This document shows positions 8,267 to 16,833 of a stretch of DNA of 64,000 nt, piece after piece; position 1 is the stretch's first letter, and each line of letters begins with the position of its first letter. A model generated the notes under the pieces. That model had not been told where the DNA came from. It saw nothing but the letters and a program-made list of their open reading frames with translations, and did no database searches. Position numbers and translations under genes: made by a program. Source of the stretch: Spirosoma sordidisoli (GTDB lineage: Bacteria > Bacteroidota > Bacteroidia > Cytophagales > Spirosomataceae); the NCBI RefSeq assembly GCF_004138325.1, contig NZ_SBLB01000002.1:620001-684000 (forward strand). Reading direction: 5' to 3'.

Positions 8267-8335
8267 GTGTAGCTAAAAGACTAGGAACAGGTTTACGAAT
8301 GATAGCCGGTAGAACTGGATGGCCTGCCGGGTTTT

Positions 8336-9241
8336 TCAATGTCGGCGGCTCCGGGGGTGGTATTCGCGCAGCGTCTGCTGAAGGTAATCACGGTCGAGGT
8401 GGGTGTAGATTTCGGTGGTCGTGATGGATTCGTGGCCGAGCATCTGCTGTACGGCCCGCAGATCGGCACCGCCTTCGATCAGGTGGGTGGCAAACGAGTG
8501 CCGGAAGGTATGGGGGCCTATCGTTTTCTGAATACCTACGTCGGCGGTGAGTTTCTTGATCGTTGTAAACACGGTGATGCGTGAGAGTTGCCGGCCCCGC
8601 AGGTTCAAAAAAATGGTGTCTTCATCTCCTTTCTGAATGGGCAGCTGCGAACGAACGTGGTCCACATAAATACGGGTATAGTGCATCGCATCCTGACCAA
8701 TAGGTACGAGCCTGACCTTATCGCCCTTGCCCAGCACCCGGATGAACCCTTCCGTAAAGTAGCAGTTCGTAAGCCGCAGGTTCAGGAGTTCCGAGACCCG
8801 CAATCCCGAACTGTAGAGCACTTCGAGCATGGCCCGGTCGCGGGTGCCGCCGGGTGTCGACAGGTCGATTGCGTCCAGAATGGACTCGATTTCGGGGAAG
8901 CTAAGCGTGTCGGGCAGTTTGCGGCCAAGCTTGGGCGACTGCAGCAGCTGCGTCGGGTCGTGCTGGATGAGGTTTTCGAGCAGCAGGTATTTGAAAAAGG
9001 ATTTGAGCCCCGACAGCATCCGCGCCTGGCTGTGTGCCGACAGACCAAGCTCACCCAGATACTTCAGGAAGTTCATTAGCTGCTTCTCCGACACCTGCAT
9101 GGGCGACAGCGCGGGGTCGGTCAGTAAAATGTACTCATGTAGTTTTTCGGCGTCGTGCAGATACGCTTCTATTGAGTTTTCGGCCAGGGAGCGTTCAAGC
9201 TTGAGGTAGTTCTTAAAGGCGTTTATATAACTTTGCCACAC
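8336..9241 (-). CDS. xerD: Site-specific tyrosine recombinase XerD
   Basis: XerD/C recombinases resolve chromosome dimers at dif. The N-terminal SAM-like core-binding domain covers about residues 1-90, and the catalytic domain shows all key residues: Arg in SSGLRVSEL, Lys in LGKGDKVR, H-T-F-R-H-S-F, H in LGHESI and the nucleophile Tyr in TEIYTHL. I used a GTG at 9241, giving 301 residues beginning M-W-Q-S-Y-I-N, the usual XerD length; the open frame runs to an ATG at 9316 but the added 25 residues do not fit the family. It faces away from aroQ across about 100 bases. Confidence 0.93.
   Translation of the reverse strand: MWQSYINAFKNYLKLERSLAENSIEAYLHDAEKLHEYILLTDPALSPMQVSEKQLMNFLKYLGELGLSAHSQARMLSGLKSFFKYLLLENLIQHDPTQLLQSPKLGRKLPDTLSFPEIESILDAIDLSTPGGTRDRAMLEVLYSSGLRVSELLNLRLTNCYFTEGFIRVLGKGDKVRLVPIGQDAMHYTRIYVDHVRSQLPIQKGDEDTIFLNLRGRQLSRITVFTTIKKLTADVGIQKTIGPHTFRHSFATHLIEGGADLRAVQQMLGHESITTTEIYTHLDRDYLQQTLREYHPRSRRH
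9201..9235 (+). promoter_or_regulatory. Candidate aroQ promoter inside the 5' end of xerD
   Basis: TAACTTTG at 9228-9235 matches the TAnnTTTG -7 box on the plus strand and a TTG at 9201-9203 sits 24 bases before it. Transcription would begin near 9242, leaving a leader of about 98 bases before aroQ. The box lies within the first codons of the opposing xerD gene. Confidence 0.4.
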
Positions 9242-9339
9242 AGGAAACGATCGGTTAACAGCCGCACCAGCGACTCCGTCACGAAGTACGCAGTATTCGG
9301 CGAAACCGCCAACCAAACGCCCAGACCCGTAAAATCAGT

Positions 9340-9762
9340 ATGAAATCGATTTTAATCATTAATGGCCCCAACCTGAACCTCTTAGGCAAACGGGAGCCGG
9401 ATATCTACGGTAATCGCTCGTTTGTCGATTACCTGAAAAGTATTGAGCCGCTGTTTCCTGATGTACAGCTGCGCTATTTTCAATCAAATCATGAGGGTGA
9501 ACTGCTCGACAAAATTCACGAGCTGGGCTTTGATATCCATGGCATTGTGATCAATGCGGGAGCATATACGCACACCTCGATTGCCCTGGCGGACGCTTTA
9601 TCGGCAGTAACGGCACCGGCGGTAGAGGTGCATATATCCAATGTACACGCCCGGGAGTCGTTCCGGCATCACAGCTACCTGTCGGCCAAGTGTAAAGGGG
9701 TAATTGCCGGATTAGGCCTCACTGGCTACGAACTGGCCATCCGGTATCTGCTGACGCTGTAG
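9340..9762 (+). CDS. aroQ: Type II 3-dehydroquinate dehydratase
   Basis: AroQ removes water from 3-dehydroquinate to give 3-dehydroshikimate in the shikimate pathway, acting as a dodecamer in the cytosol. The 140-residue length is standard. Visible motifs: INGPNLNLLGKREP at the N-terminus, catalytic Tyr23 (DIYG) on the lid loop, QSNHEGELLD, INAGAYTHTS, and EVHISN with catalytic His98 followed by Arg105. It stands alone here, not with other aromatic-acid genes. A hairpin overlaps its stop codon. Confidence 0.97.
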   Translation: MKSILIINGPNLNLLGKREPDIYGNRSFVDYLKSIEPLFPDVQLRYFQSNHEGELLDKIHELGFDIHGIVINAGAYTHTSIALADALSAVTAPAVEVHISNVHARESFRHHSYLSAKCKGVIAGLGLTGYELAIRYLLTL

Positions 9763-9777
9763 GCACAGCGTCAGCAG
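9748..9777 (+). terminator. Hairpin overlapping the aroQ stop codon
   Basis: A perfect 12-bp stem (CTGCTGACGCTG / CAGCGTCAGCAG, loop TAGGCA) contains the last aroQ codons and the stop. No T-run follows on either strand, so it is only terminator-like. It lies between two convergent genes and may protect or end both messages. Confidence 0.55.
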
Positions 9778-9788
9778 GCGTAAAAGAC

Positions 9789-10121
9789 TTACAGGGTATC
9801 CCGTTTGGCGGCCCGTTTGGCTTCGCGCCGGGCTTTCACTTTGTCGGCCTCGCTTTCGATGGCGTTACCGGCTTTGTCGACGCCCCGGTTGATGGCATCG
9901 CCAGCATCTTTGGCGGTTTCTTTGGCACCACGGCCTACTTCGGTAGCGGCATCGCCCAAATTACGGCCGGTTTCTTTCATCGAGCCTTTAACCCGGGCTT
10001 TACGCTCCATGCGTTCCTGTTTGCGGAGTTCACGGCGGGTCATGCCGGTGCTGTCCTGGGCGTAGGCACCTGCCGACATCAGAAGCACCAGAACCAGTGC
10101 TGAAAATACGTTGGTTTTCAT
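9789..10121 (-). CDS. Small exported Ala/Lys-rich helical protein (LEA/YtxH-like)
   Basis: A 110-residue protein with a clear Sec signal peptide (MKTNVFSALVLVLLMSAGAYA, cleavage before Q-D). The mature part is highly charged and repetitive, with heptad-like steps such as GRNLGDAATEVGRGAKETAK and DAGDAINRG, which recalls late-embryogenesis-abundant or YtxH-type amphipathic helices. The function is unknown; periplasmic stress protection would be in line with such proteins. I chose the ATG at 10121 because it starts the signal peptide; the open frame continues 22 codons further up without support. Confidence 0.75.
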   Translation of the reverse strand: MKTNVFSALVLVLLMSAGAYAQDSTGMTRRELRKQERMERKARVKGSMKETGRNLGDAATEVGRGAKETAKDAGDAINRGVDKAGNAIESEADKVKARREAKRAAKRDTL

Positions 10122-10326
10122 AATGTGTTGAGTTGATTGACTTTGGTAGCGTTCCCAACCAGAAATACGAATCATAGTCGGGGACATCCTGTTTACGTTT
10201 TAACCGATGCCGTTTGGCAATTGTTTGTCCAAACCCCTGCAACGGCTTAATCGACAGCCTTATATCCGGGTTTAGCCGTATTGCCTGAACCGAACATTTC
10301 AGAAAAGCTTACTGTTGTTCTGGCAG

Positions 10327-12429
10327 ATGGGCAACGAAACGGAAACCACCCTTTTCCGTACCTTTGCCCTGACAAACGGCCCTGCCGACACTCGTATGCT
10401 CGATTCGCTGCTTACTCCCTCCATTGCCACGGCCACGCCCGATGCGCCGGTGCTTTACACGCCTTCGCTGACTCAATACACCCGTCGGAAAACCATTCCG
10501 GTTACCATCGGCAACGTGCCCATGGGGTCCGATTATCCGATACGGGTGCAGTCGATGACCACCATCGATACGATGGATACTGCCGGATCAGTTGAACAGA
10601 CGATTCGAATGATCGAGGCTGGCTGCGAATACGTACGGATTACGGCCCCATCGGTTAAAGAAGCGCAGAACCTGGAGAATATTCGCAAAGAGCTGCGGGC
10701 CCGCGGCTATACCACCCCGCTGATTGCCGATATCCACTTTACCCCGAACGCAGCCGAGCTGGCCGCCCGGATCGTTGAGAAAGTGCGTATCAACCCGGGC
10801 AACTATGCCGACCGGAAGCGCTTCGAATTCATTGAGTACACGGATGCTACGTACGCGGCCGAGCTGGATCGTATTCGGGAAAAATTTCTACCGCTGGTGC
10901 GTATCTGCAAGGAGTACGGCACGGCCATGCGCATCGGAACAAACCATGGTTCGCTATCGGACCGGATCCTGAGCCGCTACGGCGATACGCCCGTTGGGAT
11001 GGTTGAGTCGGCGCTCGAATTCCTGCGGATCTGCGAAGACGAGAACTATTATAACATCGTTCTGTCGATGAAGTCCAGCAACCCGCAGGTGATGGTACAG
11101 GCGTATCGGTTGCTGGTGCAGCGGCTGGACGAAGAAGGGCTGAAGCCGTACCCGCTCCACCTGGGCGTAACCGAAGCCGGCGAAGCCGAAGACGGACGGA
11201 TCAAGTCGGCTCTCGGCATCGGCACCCTGCTCGAAGATGGCATCGGCGATACGGTTCGGGTGTCACTGACCGAAGAGCCGGAGCGCGAAGCCCCCGTAGC
11301 CAAAGCCCTGATCGACCGGTATACCAGCCGGGTATCGCAGGATCCGTCGACGGGTGTCCGGCCCATTCAACCGGTAACGACCTACCCAATCAACCCGTTT
11401 CAGTACGCCCGCCGAATCACCCACGATGTGTCTAACTTCGGTGGTCAGCACGTGCCGCGGGTTATTGCCGATTTCAGCCATACGCCGGTTCAGGAACATG
11501 ACGTGCTGCATCCCATCGGTCATTTTTACCTGCCCGTTCCGGACAAGTGGCGCATGAACGACCTGGGTGCCGATTACGTCTACACCGGTTCACGACCCGC
11601 CGGATTTATGCTGCCCAATGGCCTGAAAGAAATTCAGGACTATACCATCTGGCAGTCGGCAGGCGACCGGCTTAACATAGTACCCCTGCTGACCGTTGCG
11701 CAGTACCAGGCCGCCCGGCAGGGGTCAGGCCCTTTGCACAACCGGCTCAACATCGTGCGGCTGACCCTGGCTGAGCTGTCGCCGTCGCTGCTGGCTCAGC
11801 TGCGCGACGATAAAACGGTAGTCCTGCTCATTCATACAGACAATACCCAGGCTATGCCTGAGCTGCGCCGGCTGTTCGTCGAGCTGATGAACCAGGGTAT
11901 AACAGTGCCGGTCGTCATCGAGCGGGGCTATGCTGACGTAGCCGAAGAAAACGTACCCCTGTACGCAGCTACGGATGTAGGCGGGCTATTGATTGACGGA
12001 CTTGGCGATGGGCTGATGCTGTCGGTGGCTGCTCAGCCCGAGGCCGATACCCTCAAACGCCTGAACGGACTGGCCTTTGGTATTTTACAGGCCGCCCGGA
12101 CGCGCATTACCAAGACAGAATACATCTCATGCCCATCCTGTGGCCGAACGCTGTTCGATCTGCAGGAGACAACGGCCATGATCCGGCAGCGGACCGATCA
12201 CCTCAAGGGGGTGAAGATTGGGATTATGGGCTGTATCGTAAACGGCCCCGGCGAGATGGCCGATGCCGACTACGGCTACGTAGGCATCGGGCGCGATAAG
12301 ATTGCGCTTTATAGGGGGCAGCAGGTCATCAAGAAGTCGGTGCCGGCCGACCGCGCCGTAGATGAACTGATTGAGCTGATCCGGGAAGATAGTCGGTGGA
12401 TAGAGCCCGAAAAAGTTGAAACATTTTGA
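10327..12429 (+). CDS. ispG: (E)-4-hydroxy-3-methylbut-2-enyl-diphosphate synthase, long three-domain form
   Basis: IspG (GcpE) converts MEcPP to HMBPP in the MEP isoprenoid pathway with a 4Fe-4S cluster. Residues about 35-300 form the TIM barrel (VQSMTTIDT, ADIHFTPNAA, RIGTNHGSLSDRI). The C-terminal cluster domain has Cys602, Cys605 (SCPSCGRT) and Cys636 with Glu643 (GCIVNGPGE), the four ligands expected. Between them lies a large insert of about 250 residues, as known from Bacteroidota, Chlamydiae and plant enzymes; short proteobacterial IspG has about 370 residues. Of several possible starts I took the ATG at 10327; a TTG at 10315 and an ATG at 10396 are alternatives. Confidence 0.95.
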   Translation: MGNETETTLFRTFALTNGPADTRMLDSLLTPSIATATPDAPVLYTPSLTQYTRRKTIPVTIGNVPMGSDYPIRVQSMTTIDTMDTAGSVEQTIRMIEAGCEYVRITAPSVKEAQNLENIRKELRARGYTTPLIADIHFTPNAAELAARIVEKVRINPGNYADRKRFEFIEYTDATYAAELDRIREKFLPLVRICKEYGTAMRIGTNHGSLSDRILSRYGDTPVGMVESALEFLRICEDENYYNIVLSMKSSNPQVMVQAYRLLVQRLDEEGLKPYPLHLGVTEAGEAEDGRIKSALGIGTLLEDGIGDTVRVSLTEEPEREAPVAKALIDRYTSRVSQDPSTGVRPIQPVTTYPINPFQYARRITHDVSNFGGQHVPRVIADFSHTPVQEHDVLHPIGHFYLPVPDKWRMNDLGADYVYTGSRPAGFMLPNGLKEIQDYTIWQSAGDRLNIVPLLTVAQYQAARQGSGPLHNRLNIVRLTLAELSPSLLAQLRDDKTVVLLIHTDNTQAMPELRRLFVELMNQGITVPVVIERGYADVAEENVPLYAATDVGGLLIDGLGDGLMLSVAAQPEADTLKRLNGLAFGILQAARTRITKTEYISCPSCGRTLFDLQETTAMIRQRTDHLKGVKIGIMGCIVNGPGEMADADYGYVGIGRDKIALYRGQQVIKKSVPADRAVDELIELIREDSRWIEPEKVETF

Positions 12430-12507
12430 TCGAACAGACCGTAAAGTTTGTTCTTCTACAGGGCGGGTTCGTGACCGATGCGTGCCGGGACCCGACTGCG
12501 ACAACCT

Positions 12508-12696
12508 ATGAACCGTATCTTAGATTACCTCAAAATTGGTCCTGTTTTCGCGTATTTCCTTCGGGTATTCCGGAAGCCTGATCCCAGCCACCCGACCAAC
12601 GTCAATCTGCGCATGATGCATGGCATCAACCGGATTTCCATCATCATGTTTCTGTTCTGCGTAGGCGTCATGATTTTTCGGGCCTGCACCCGGTAG
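12508..12696 (+). CDS. Small single-pass membrane protein (DUF6728-like)
   Basis: A 62-residue protein with a basic N-terminal half (VFRKPDPSHPTNVNLRMMHGIN) and a C-terminal membrane helix (ISIIMFLFCVGVMIFRAC). The F-R-K-x-D-P-x-x-P-T-N-x-N-L-R-x-M-H motif matches a small Bacteroidota family that I recall as DUF6728. Its function is unknown. It lies 78 bases after ispG and 18 before the next gene, so it may be co-transcribed. I used the ATG at 12508; the one at 12478 adds unrelated residues. Confidence 0.75.
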   Translation: MNRILDYLKIGPVFAYFLRVFRKPDPSHPTNVNLRMMHGINRISIIMFLFCVGVMIFRACTR

Positions 12697-12714
12697 TCTG
12701 CTTTTCACTGGGTT

Positions 12715-13065
12715 ATGAATACCGAAACACTGCGCGACTACTGTCTGGCCAAACCCGGTACTACAGAGTCATTTCCGTTTGATGAGGCAACGCTCGTTTT
12801 TAAAGTAGGCAACAAAATATTTGCTCTGCTTGATACCGAAAGCCGCCCCACCACGCTGAACCTGAAATGCGACCCGGAGCGGGCCGTTCAGCTCCGCGAA
12901 ACCTATGAGTCAGTGCAGCCCGGCTATCATATGAATAAGGTGCACTGGAATACGATAACGGTAGACGGACGGGTTCGGAGCAGTGACATCCAGGAGTGGA
13001 TTGATCATTCGTACGAGCTGGTCCGAAAAAGCCTGCCGAAGGCTGTTCGGGAGCAGTTAATGTGA
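12715..13065 (+). CDS. MmcQ/YjbR family protein
   Basis: The 116 residues show the family pattern well: an N-terminal helix with the KPGTTESFPFDEATLVFKV segment, a strand FALLDTE, then NLKCDPERAVQLRE, and a YHMNKVHWNTI strand before two C-terminal helices. YjbR proteins adopt a CyaY-like fold and are often described as DNA-binding because of structural similarity; no reaction is established. The protein is soluble and of normal length. It follows the small membrane-protein gene by 18 bases. Confidence 0.88.
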   Translation: MNTETLRDYCLAKPGTTESFPFDEATLVFKVGNKIFALLDTESRPTTLNLKCDPERAVQLRETYESVQPGYHMNKVHWNTITVDGRVRSSDIQEWIDHSYELVRKSLPKAVREQLM

Positions 13066-13130
13066 GCAGGCGGCTTGCCCGTACGGGCCTAACTTTTTAA
13101 ATTCGCAGGGTGTAAAAATCGGACTGTGTT

Positions 13131-13685
13131 ATGGAAGTTGCACTGGTTAGTGTTTTGTTCGTGCTGTATCTGACCATCCGGTATTATCTGGTAGACCATG
13201 ACACGCCTACCGATAAAGACCGTAAGCGGTTTCAAAAAGGCATTGATCTGATCCTGAAGCGAGAGATTGAAGAAGCACACCGGTATTTCGACGACGCCGT
13301 TCGACAGTATCCGAAGTCGGCGCTGGCCTACGCCTGCCGGGGCAAATGCCAGCTGGCCCAGCAAAACTACTACTCGGCGATTTACGACCTGACCCAGGCC
13401 GTAAATCGCGACAATACCCTGGCCGACTGTTACCTCGACCGGGGTATTGCCTTTTATCAAATTGAGCAGTATACCGACGCTTTCCGGGAGTTTGACAAAG
13501 CCGTCTGGCATTTTCGCGACGAGAAAGCCGATGCCTATCGCTGGCGGGCTCTGGCCCGAATCCAGGTTCGTCAGTTGCCCCAGGCCGAAAGCGATTTACG
13601 CCGGGCTGTCTCCATGGGCGATGAGAATTCCTTCCATCTCCTGCGCCAGCCGCCCTTTACGCGGCCGGTCTATCAGGATAAATAA
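13131..13685 (+). CDS. Membrane-anchored tetratricopeptide repeat protein
   Basis: A 184-residue protein with an N-terminal membrane anchor (VALVSVLFVLYLTIRYYLV) and then three to four TPR units (GIDLILKREIEEAHRYFDDA, AYACRGKCQLAQQNYYSAIY, CYLDRGIAFYQIEQYTDAFR, AYRWRALARIQ). TPRs mediate protein contact; the partner is not visible. A near-match to a -7 box (TAACTTTT) lies about 40 bases before the ATG. It converges with the FAD oxidoreductase gene with only 11 bases between the stops. Confidence 0.82.
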   Translation: MEVALVSVLFVLYLTIRYYLVDHDTPTDKDRKRFQKGIDLILKREIEEAHRYFDDAVRQYPKSALAYACRGKCQLAQQNYYSAIYDLTQAVNRDNTLADCYLDRGIAFYQIEQYTDAFREFDKAVWHFRDEKADAYRWRALARIQVRQLPQAESDLRRAVSMGDENSFHLLRQPPFTRPVYQDK

Positions 13686-13696
13686 GCCTCACTAGA

Positions 13697-15358
13697 TTAC
13701 AGGGTGAGTTTCTGCCCGTCTTTCTCCAGCACTGGTCTCAGCGTAGCGTACGGGAGCCGCTGCGGAGATACCTTGTTGTTGATTGCCAGCACCGCGGCTG
13801 TAGCGGCCGACTGTCCCAGAATCATAAACACGGGTTCCATCCGAATAGACCCGTAGGCAATGTGTGAGGCCGACATGCAGACCGGCACCAGCAGGTTATT
13901 GCACTCCGCTTCTTTAGGCACAATAGAGCCGTACGCAATGGAATAGGGCTTATCCGGATGAACGCCAATATCGCCTTCGTCCTGCACAAAACCGTCTGCT
14001 TTCACGTAACGCTGGGCGTTGTGGGCATCGAGGGAGTACGAACCCATGCCCACCGAGTTGGGCACATTGGTTTTGCCGAGGGCATCGGCTTCTTTCATCA
14101 CGAACTCGCCAATCATCCGGCGGGCCTCGCGGATATACAGCTGATGCGGCCAGCCACCGTTGTCGGTAAACTCATCTTTGGGCAGACCCCACTGCTGCAT
14201 CTTCTCATGTACATCGGCCGGCACCCGGGGGTCGTTCTGCAGGAAGTACATGAGCCCTTTCTGGTACAGTTCGTGATCCTTGATAATGGCCTGCCGGCGC
14301 TCGTAGCTGGCTTCGGGGTAGTCGTAGTTTTTGCCGATATAATCGGTGCTGAACGGGCCGTGGTTGTTAGTGTCGGTTTTCCGGTTGGGAATAGGATCGT
14401 ACTTATTGAAGGTTTCTGTCCAGCCGTTCGCGTATACGCGCGCCAGCAGCTCGTAGCGTTTGGGGTCGTAGCCGGCGGGTTTGGGAAAAGGCACCCGGTT
14501 GTCGGGATGGTTACTCAGACACATCCGGAAGCAGTAGGCCTGGATCTTGGTATCGCCCGAGCCTTTGGCCGCGATAGGCTCTGCCGAGACTTCGGGCAGG
14601 AGGCCGCTTTTAGGATCGCCGGGTACTACGTAGGGGCTTACATTGGTTTTGAAGTGATGGCCGTGTTGAAAAACCTCGGGCTGTACGCCGTTCCAGGTTT
14701 CGCCGTAAACGCTGTTGGCCTCGCGTCCTACGTGGTATTTTACCCCGGCCAGCGCCATCAGGTCGCCCTCGTAGGTGGCGTCGATAAACATCCTGCCTTC
14801 GTAGATCGCACCGCTCAGCGTCCTGAATGACTGAATGGAGCTGCCTTTTTTCTGGATACCTCTGGCCGTGCGGTCGAGCCATTCGTCGCGGTAGATGGTG
14901 AGTTTATTTTCGCGGACATACTCCTCGAAAACACGTTCGGCTGCGTGCGGTTCAAAAATCCACATCGTTCGGGCGGCCCCGTCGATAGCGGGTGTTCCCT
15001 GTCCTTTGTTGCCGTATTCGCTCCGCTTCTGCCAGTTCCAGGATTTGTCGTTCTGGTAGTGGTCATACAGCCGCTGGTAGAAGTTGCGGGCCAGACCACC
15101 AATGACCGACTTATCGCCGGTATCGGTAAAGCCAAGCCCGCCCGACGAAAGCCCGCCGAGGTGTTTATCGGGCGAAACGACCAGAACGGATTTCCCCATT
15201 TTTTTGACCTGCACGGCGGCTATAACCGCTGCCGACGTACCGCCATAGATAATAACGTCGGCGCGCCGGACGGCGGTGGGCCGATGGGCAGGCGGGGTGT
15301 TGCTGGTCAGTAAAACCAGTCCGAGAAAGGCAGTGAAAAAGGAGTTTAGGGTAGTCAT
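13697..15358 (-). CDS. Secreted FAD-dependent oxidoreductase
   Basis: A 553-residue exported flavoprotein of the FAD_oxidored group. A signal peptide of about 22 residues precedes the Rossmann dinucleotide motif ADVIIYGGTSAAVIAAVQVKKMGKSVLVV and HLGGLSSGGLGFTDTG. Further conserved stretches are FIDATYEGDLMALAGV and, near the end, GSIRMEPVFMILGQSAATAA. Homologues are common beside SusCD pairs and are sometimes labelled xanthan lyase without good ground. It is the last gene of the sigma-FecR-SusC-SusD locus, 24 bases after SusD, so it probably oxidises a sugar or sugar-like compound taken up or bound by that system. Confidence 0.88.
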   Translation of the reverse strand: MTTLNSFFTAFLGLVLLTSNTPPAHRPTAVRRADVIIYGGTSAAVIAAVQVKKMGKSVLVVSPDKHLGGLSSGGLGFTDTGDKSVIGGLARNFYQRLYDHYQNDKSWNWQKRSEYGNKGQGTPAIDGAARTMWIFEPHAAERVFEEYVRENKLTIYRDEWLDRTARGIQKKGSSIQSFRTLSGAIYEGRMFIDATYEGDLMALAGVKYHVGREANSVYGETWNGVQPEVFQHGHHFKTNVSPYVVPGDPKSGLLPEVSAEPIAAKGSGDTKIQAYCFRMCLSNHPDNRVPFPKPAGYDPKRYELLARVYANGWTETFNKYDPIPNRKTDTNNHGPFSTDYIGKNYDYPEASYERRQAIIKDHELYQKGLMYFLQNDPRVPADVHEKMQQWGLPKDEFTDNGGWPHQLYIREARRMIGEFVMKEADALGKTNVPNSVGMGSYSLDAHNAQRYVKADGFVQDEGDIGVHPDKPYSIAYGSIVPKEAECNNLLVPVCMSASHIAYGSIRMEPVFMILGQSAATAAVLAINNKVSPQRLPYATLRPVLEKDGQKLTL

Positions 15359-15382
15359 ACGAACGAATCTATAACTGATTAA

Positions 15383-16813
15383 TCAATAACCCGGATTCTG
15401 GTCCAGCGCGGGATTTACGTCACGCTCTGTCTGCGGAATGGGAAACAGGTAATGCCGCTCCTGCACGTTGATGCTCGGGTTCTGCGCTTTTATGGCAGTG
15501 ATGAGCCGTTTGGTCCGCACCAGATCGTACCAGCGATGCCCCTCAAAAGCCAGTTCGAGCCGCCGTTCGAGCAGGACCGCATCCCGAAACTGATCCTGGC
15601 TCAGCCCCGTCAGGTCGGTCAGTCCAGCCCGCCGTCGCAGCCGGTTAACAGCCGCGTAAGCCTCGGCATTCCCAGCTGCCTGTTCATTGAGGGCTTCGGC
15701 ATACATCAGCAGCACATCGGCATAGCGGACAATGGGAAAGTTATTACTCCCGTCGCCGTTAGCGGTTGCGGCAGGGTCCAGGTATTTATACACATAACCG
15801 GGAAACTGCACACTGGCCGGGGCGGCTGGCGTAGAGGTAGATGAGTAAAGCCGGATGGTAACGTCGCGCCGTTTGTCGGTCGGGCTGAAGGTCCGGTACA
15901 GGTTTTCCGTAACCGGATCATCGCCGAAACCAGCTACCCCGTTGACCCGGTCAAAATTGGGGCGCATGTAGCCCTGCATCCAGCTGCCTTCGTTAAAACC
16001 ACCGCCCAGGGCCTGCATCTCAAATACCGACTCTTTCCCGTTTTTGTTGGCAATCAGAAACGCTTCATTATAAGTAGCCCACAGGTCATATATACCCAGA
16101 TCGATTACTTCTTTTGCTTTGGCCGCAGCCCGGGGCCAGTCCTGGCGGGTGAGGTATACTTTGGCCAGAAAGGCTTTGGCCGCTCCCTTCGTGGCCCGGC
16201 CCCGGTCTATACCCGTGTACGTAGCTGGCAAAGTAGTCTCGGCCTCGGTGAAATCCTGAACGATGAAGCGGTACACCTCATCCACCGGCGCCCGCGAAAC
16301 GGTCAGGTTGTTCAGGGAGGTGGTTTCGGTGGTGATCAGCGGCACTCCTCCGAACAGGCGAACCAGCGTGAAGTAATAAAAGCCGCGCATGAACCGGGCT
16401 TCGGCAATGTAGCGGGCTTTCAGCGCTTCGTCCATCGGGATGGCAGGTAGTCGGCTTATTACCGTGTTGGCCCGGTTGATGCCCTGGTACAATGTAGTCC
16501 ATACGGACTGAAAGGTACTGGTGGCGGGTGTAAAGGTGTATTTGTCGAGATCGTTTTTAGGCTGGTTGGCCGTTGACCGTCCTCCGCCCCATTCGGCGTC
16601 GTCGGTAGCCTGATCCTGAATGATCCACATGACCTGGGCGTAGAGGTTGGGCGACGCCAGCGGGTCGTAAACCGTGCTGACGGCGGCTTTGGCATCGTCG
16701 GCGTTCCGGTAAAAATTGGTAGGGGTAAAGTTAGACTCAGGGGTTTGTTCCAGGACGTTGCAGGCACTCAGACCCGCCATCAGCAGGATGCCCAGTAGTA
16801 TGTTCTTTTTCAT
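15383..16813 (-). CDS. SusD/RagB family outer-membrane nutrient-binding lipoprotein
   Basis: SusD proteins form the lid on SusC transporters and bind glycans at the cell surface. The N-terminus is a lipoprotein signal (MKKNILLGILLMAGLSAC) with Cys18 as the lipidated residue, followed by the usual ETPxSxFT-like stretch. The TPR-rich core (TRQDWPRAAAKAKEVIDLG) and the C-terminal family block (YADVLLMYAEALNE, then RRLELAFEGHRWYDLVR) are clear. At 476 residues it is at the normal lower range. It begins 20 bases after SusC in the same operon. Confidence 0.95.
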   Translation of the reverse strand: MKKNILLGILLMAGLSACNVLEQTPESNFTPTNFYRNADDAKAAVSTVYDPLASPNLYAQVMWIIQDQATDDAEWGGGRSTANQPKNDLDKYTFTPATSTFQSVWTTLYQGINRANTVISRLPAIPMDEALKARYIAEARFMRGFYYFTLVRLFGGVPLITTETTSLNNLTVSRAPVDEVYRFIVQDFTEAETTLPATYTGIDRGRATKGAAKAFLAKVYLTRQDWPRAAAKAKEVIDLGIYDLWATYNEAFLIANKNGKESVFEMQALGGGFNEGSWMQGYMRPNFDRVNGVAGFGDDPVTENLYRTFSPTDKRRDVTIRLYSSTSTPAAPASVQFPGYVYKYLDPAATANGDGSNNFPIVRYADVLLMYAEALNEQAAGNAEAYAAVNRLRRRAGLTDLTGLSQDQFRDAVLLERRLELAFEGHRWYDLVRTKRLITAIKAQNPSINVQERHYLFPIPQTERDVNPALDQNPGY

Positions 16814-16833
16814 GGTTCTGTCAGGATTAGGAA

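Noticed and set aside
8336-9241. XerD as a possible sign of a genomic island
   Set aside because: Its length, catalytic residues and neighbours fit the chromosomal dimer-resolution recombinase, with no cargo or flanking repeats.
13958-14830. A 290-codon plus-strand frame opposite the FAD oxidoreductase
   Set aside because: Antisense shadow of a clear gene with no domain of its own.
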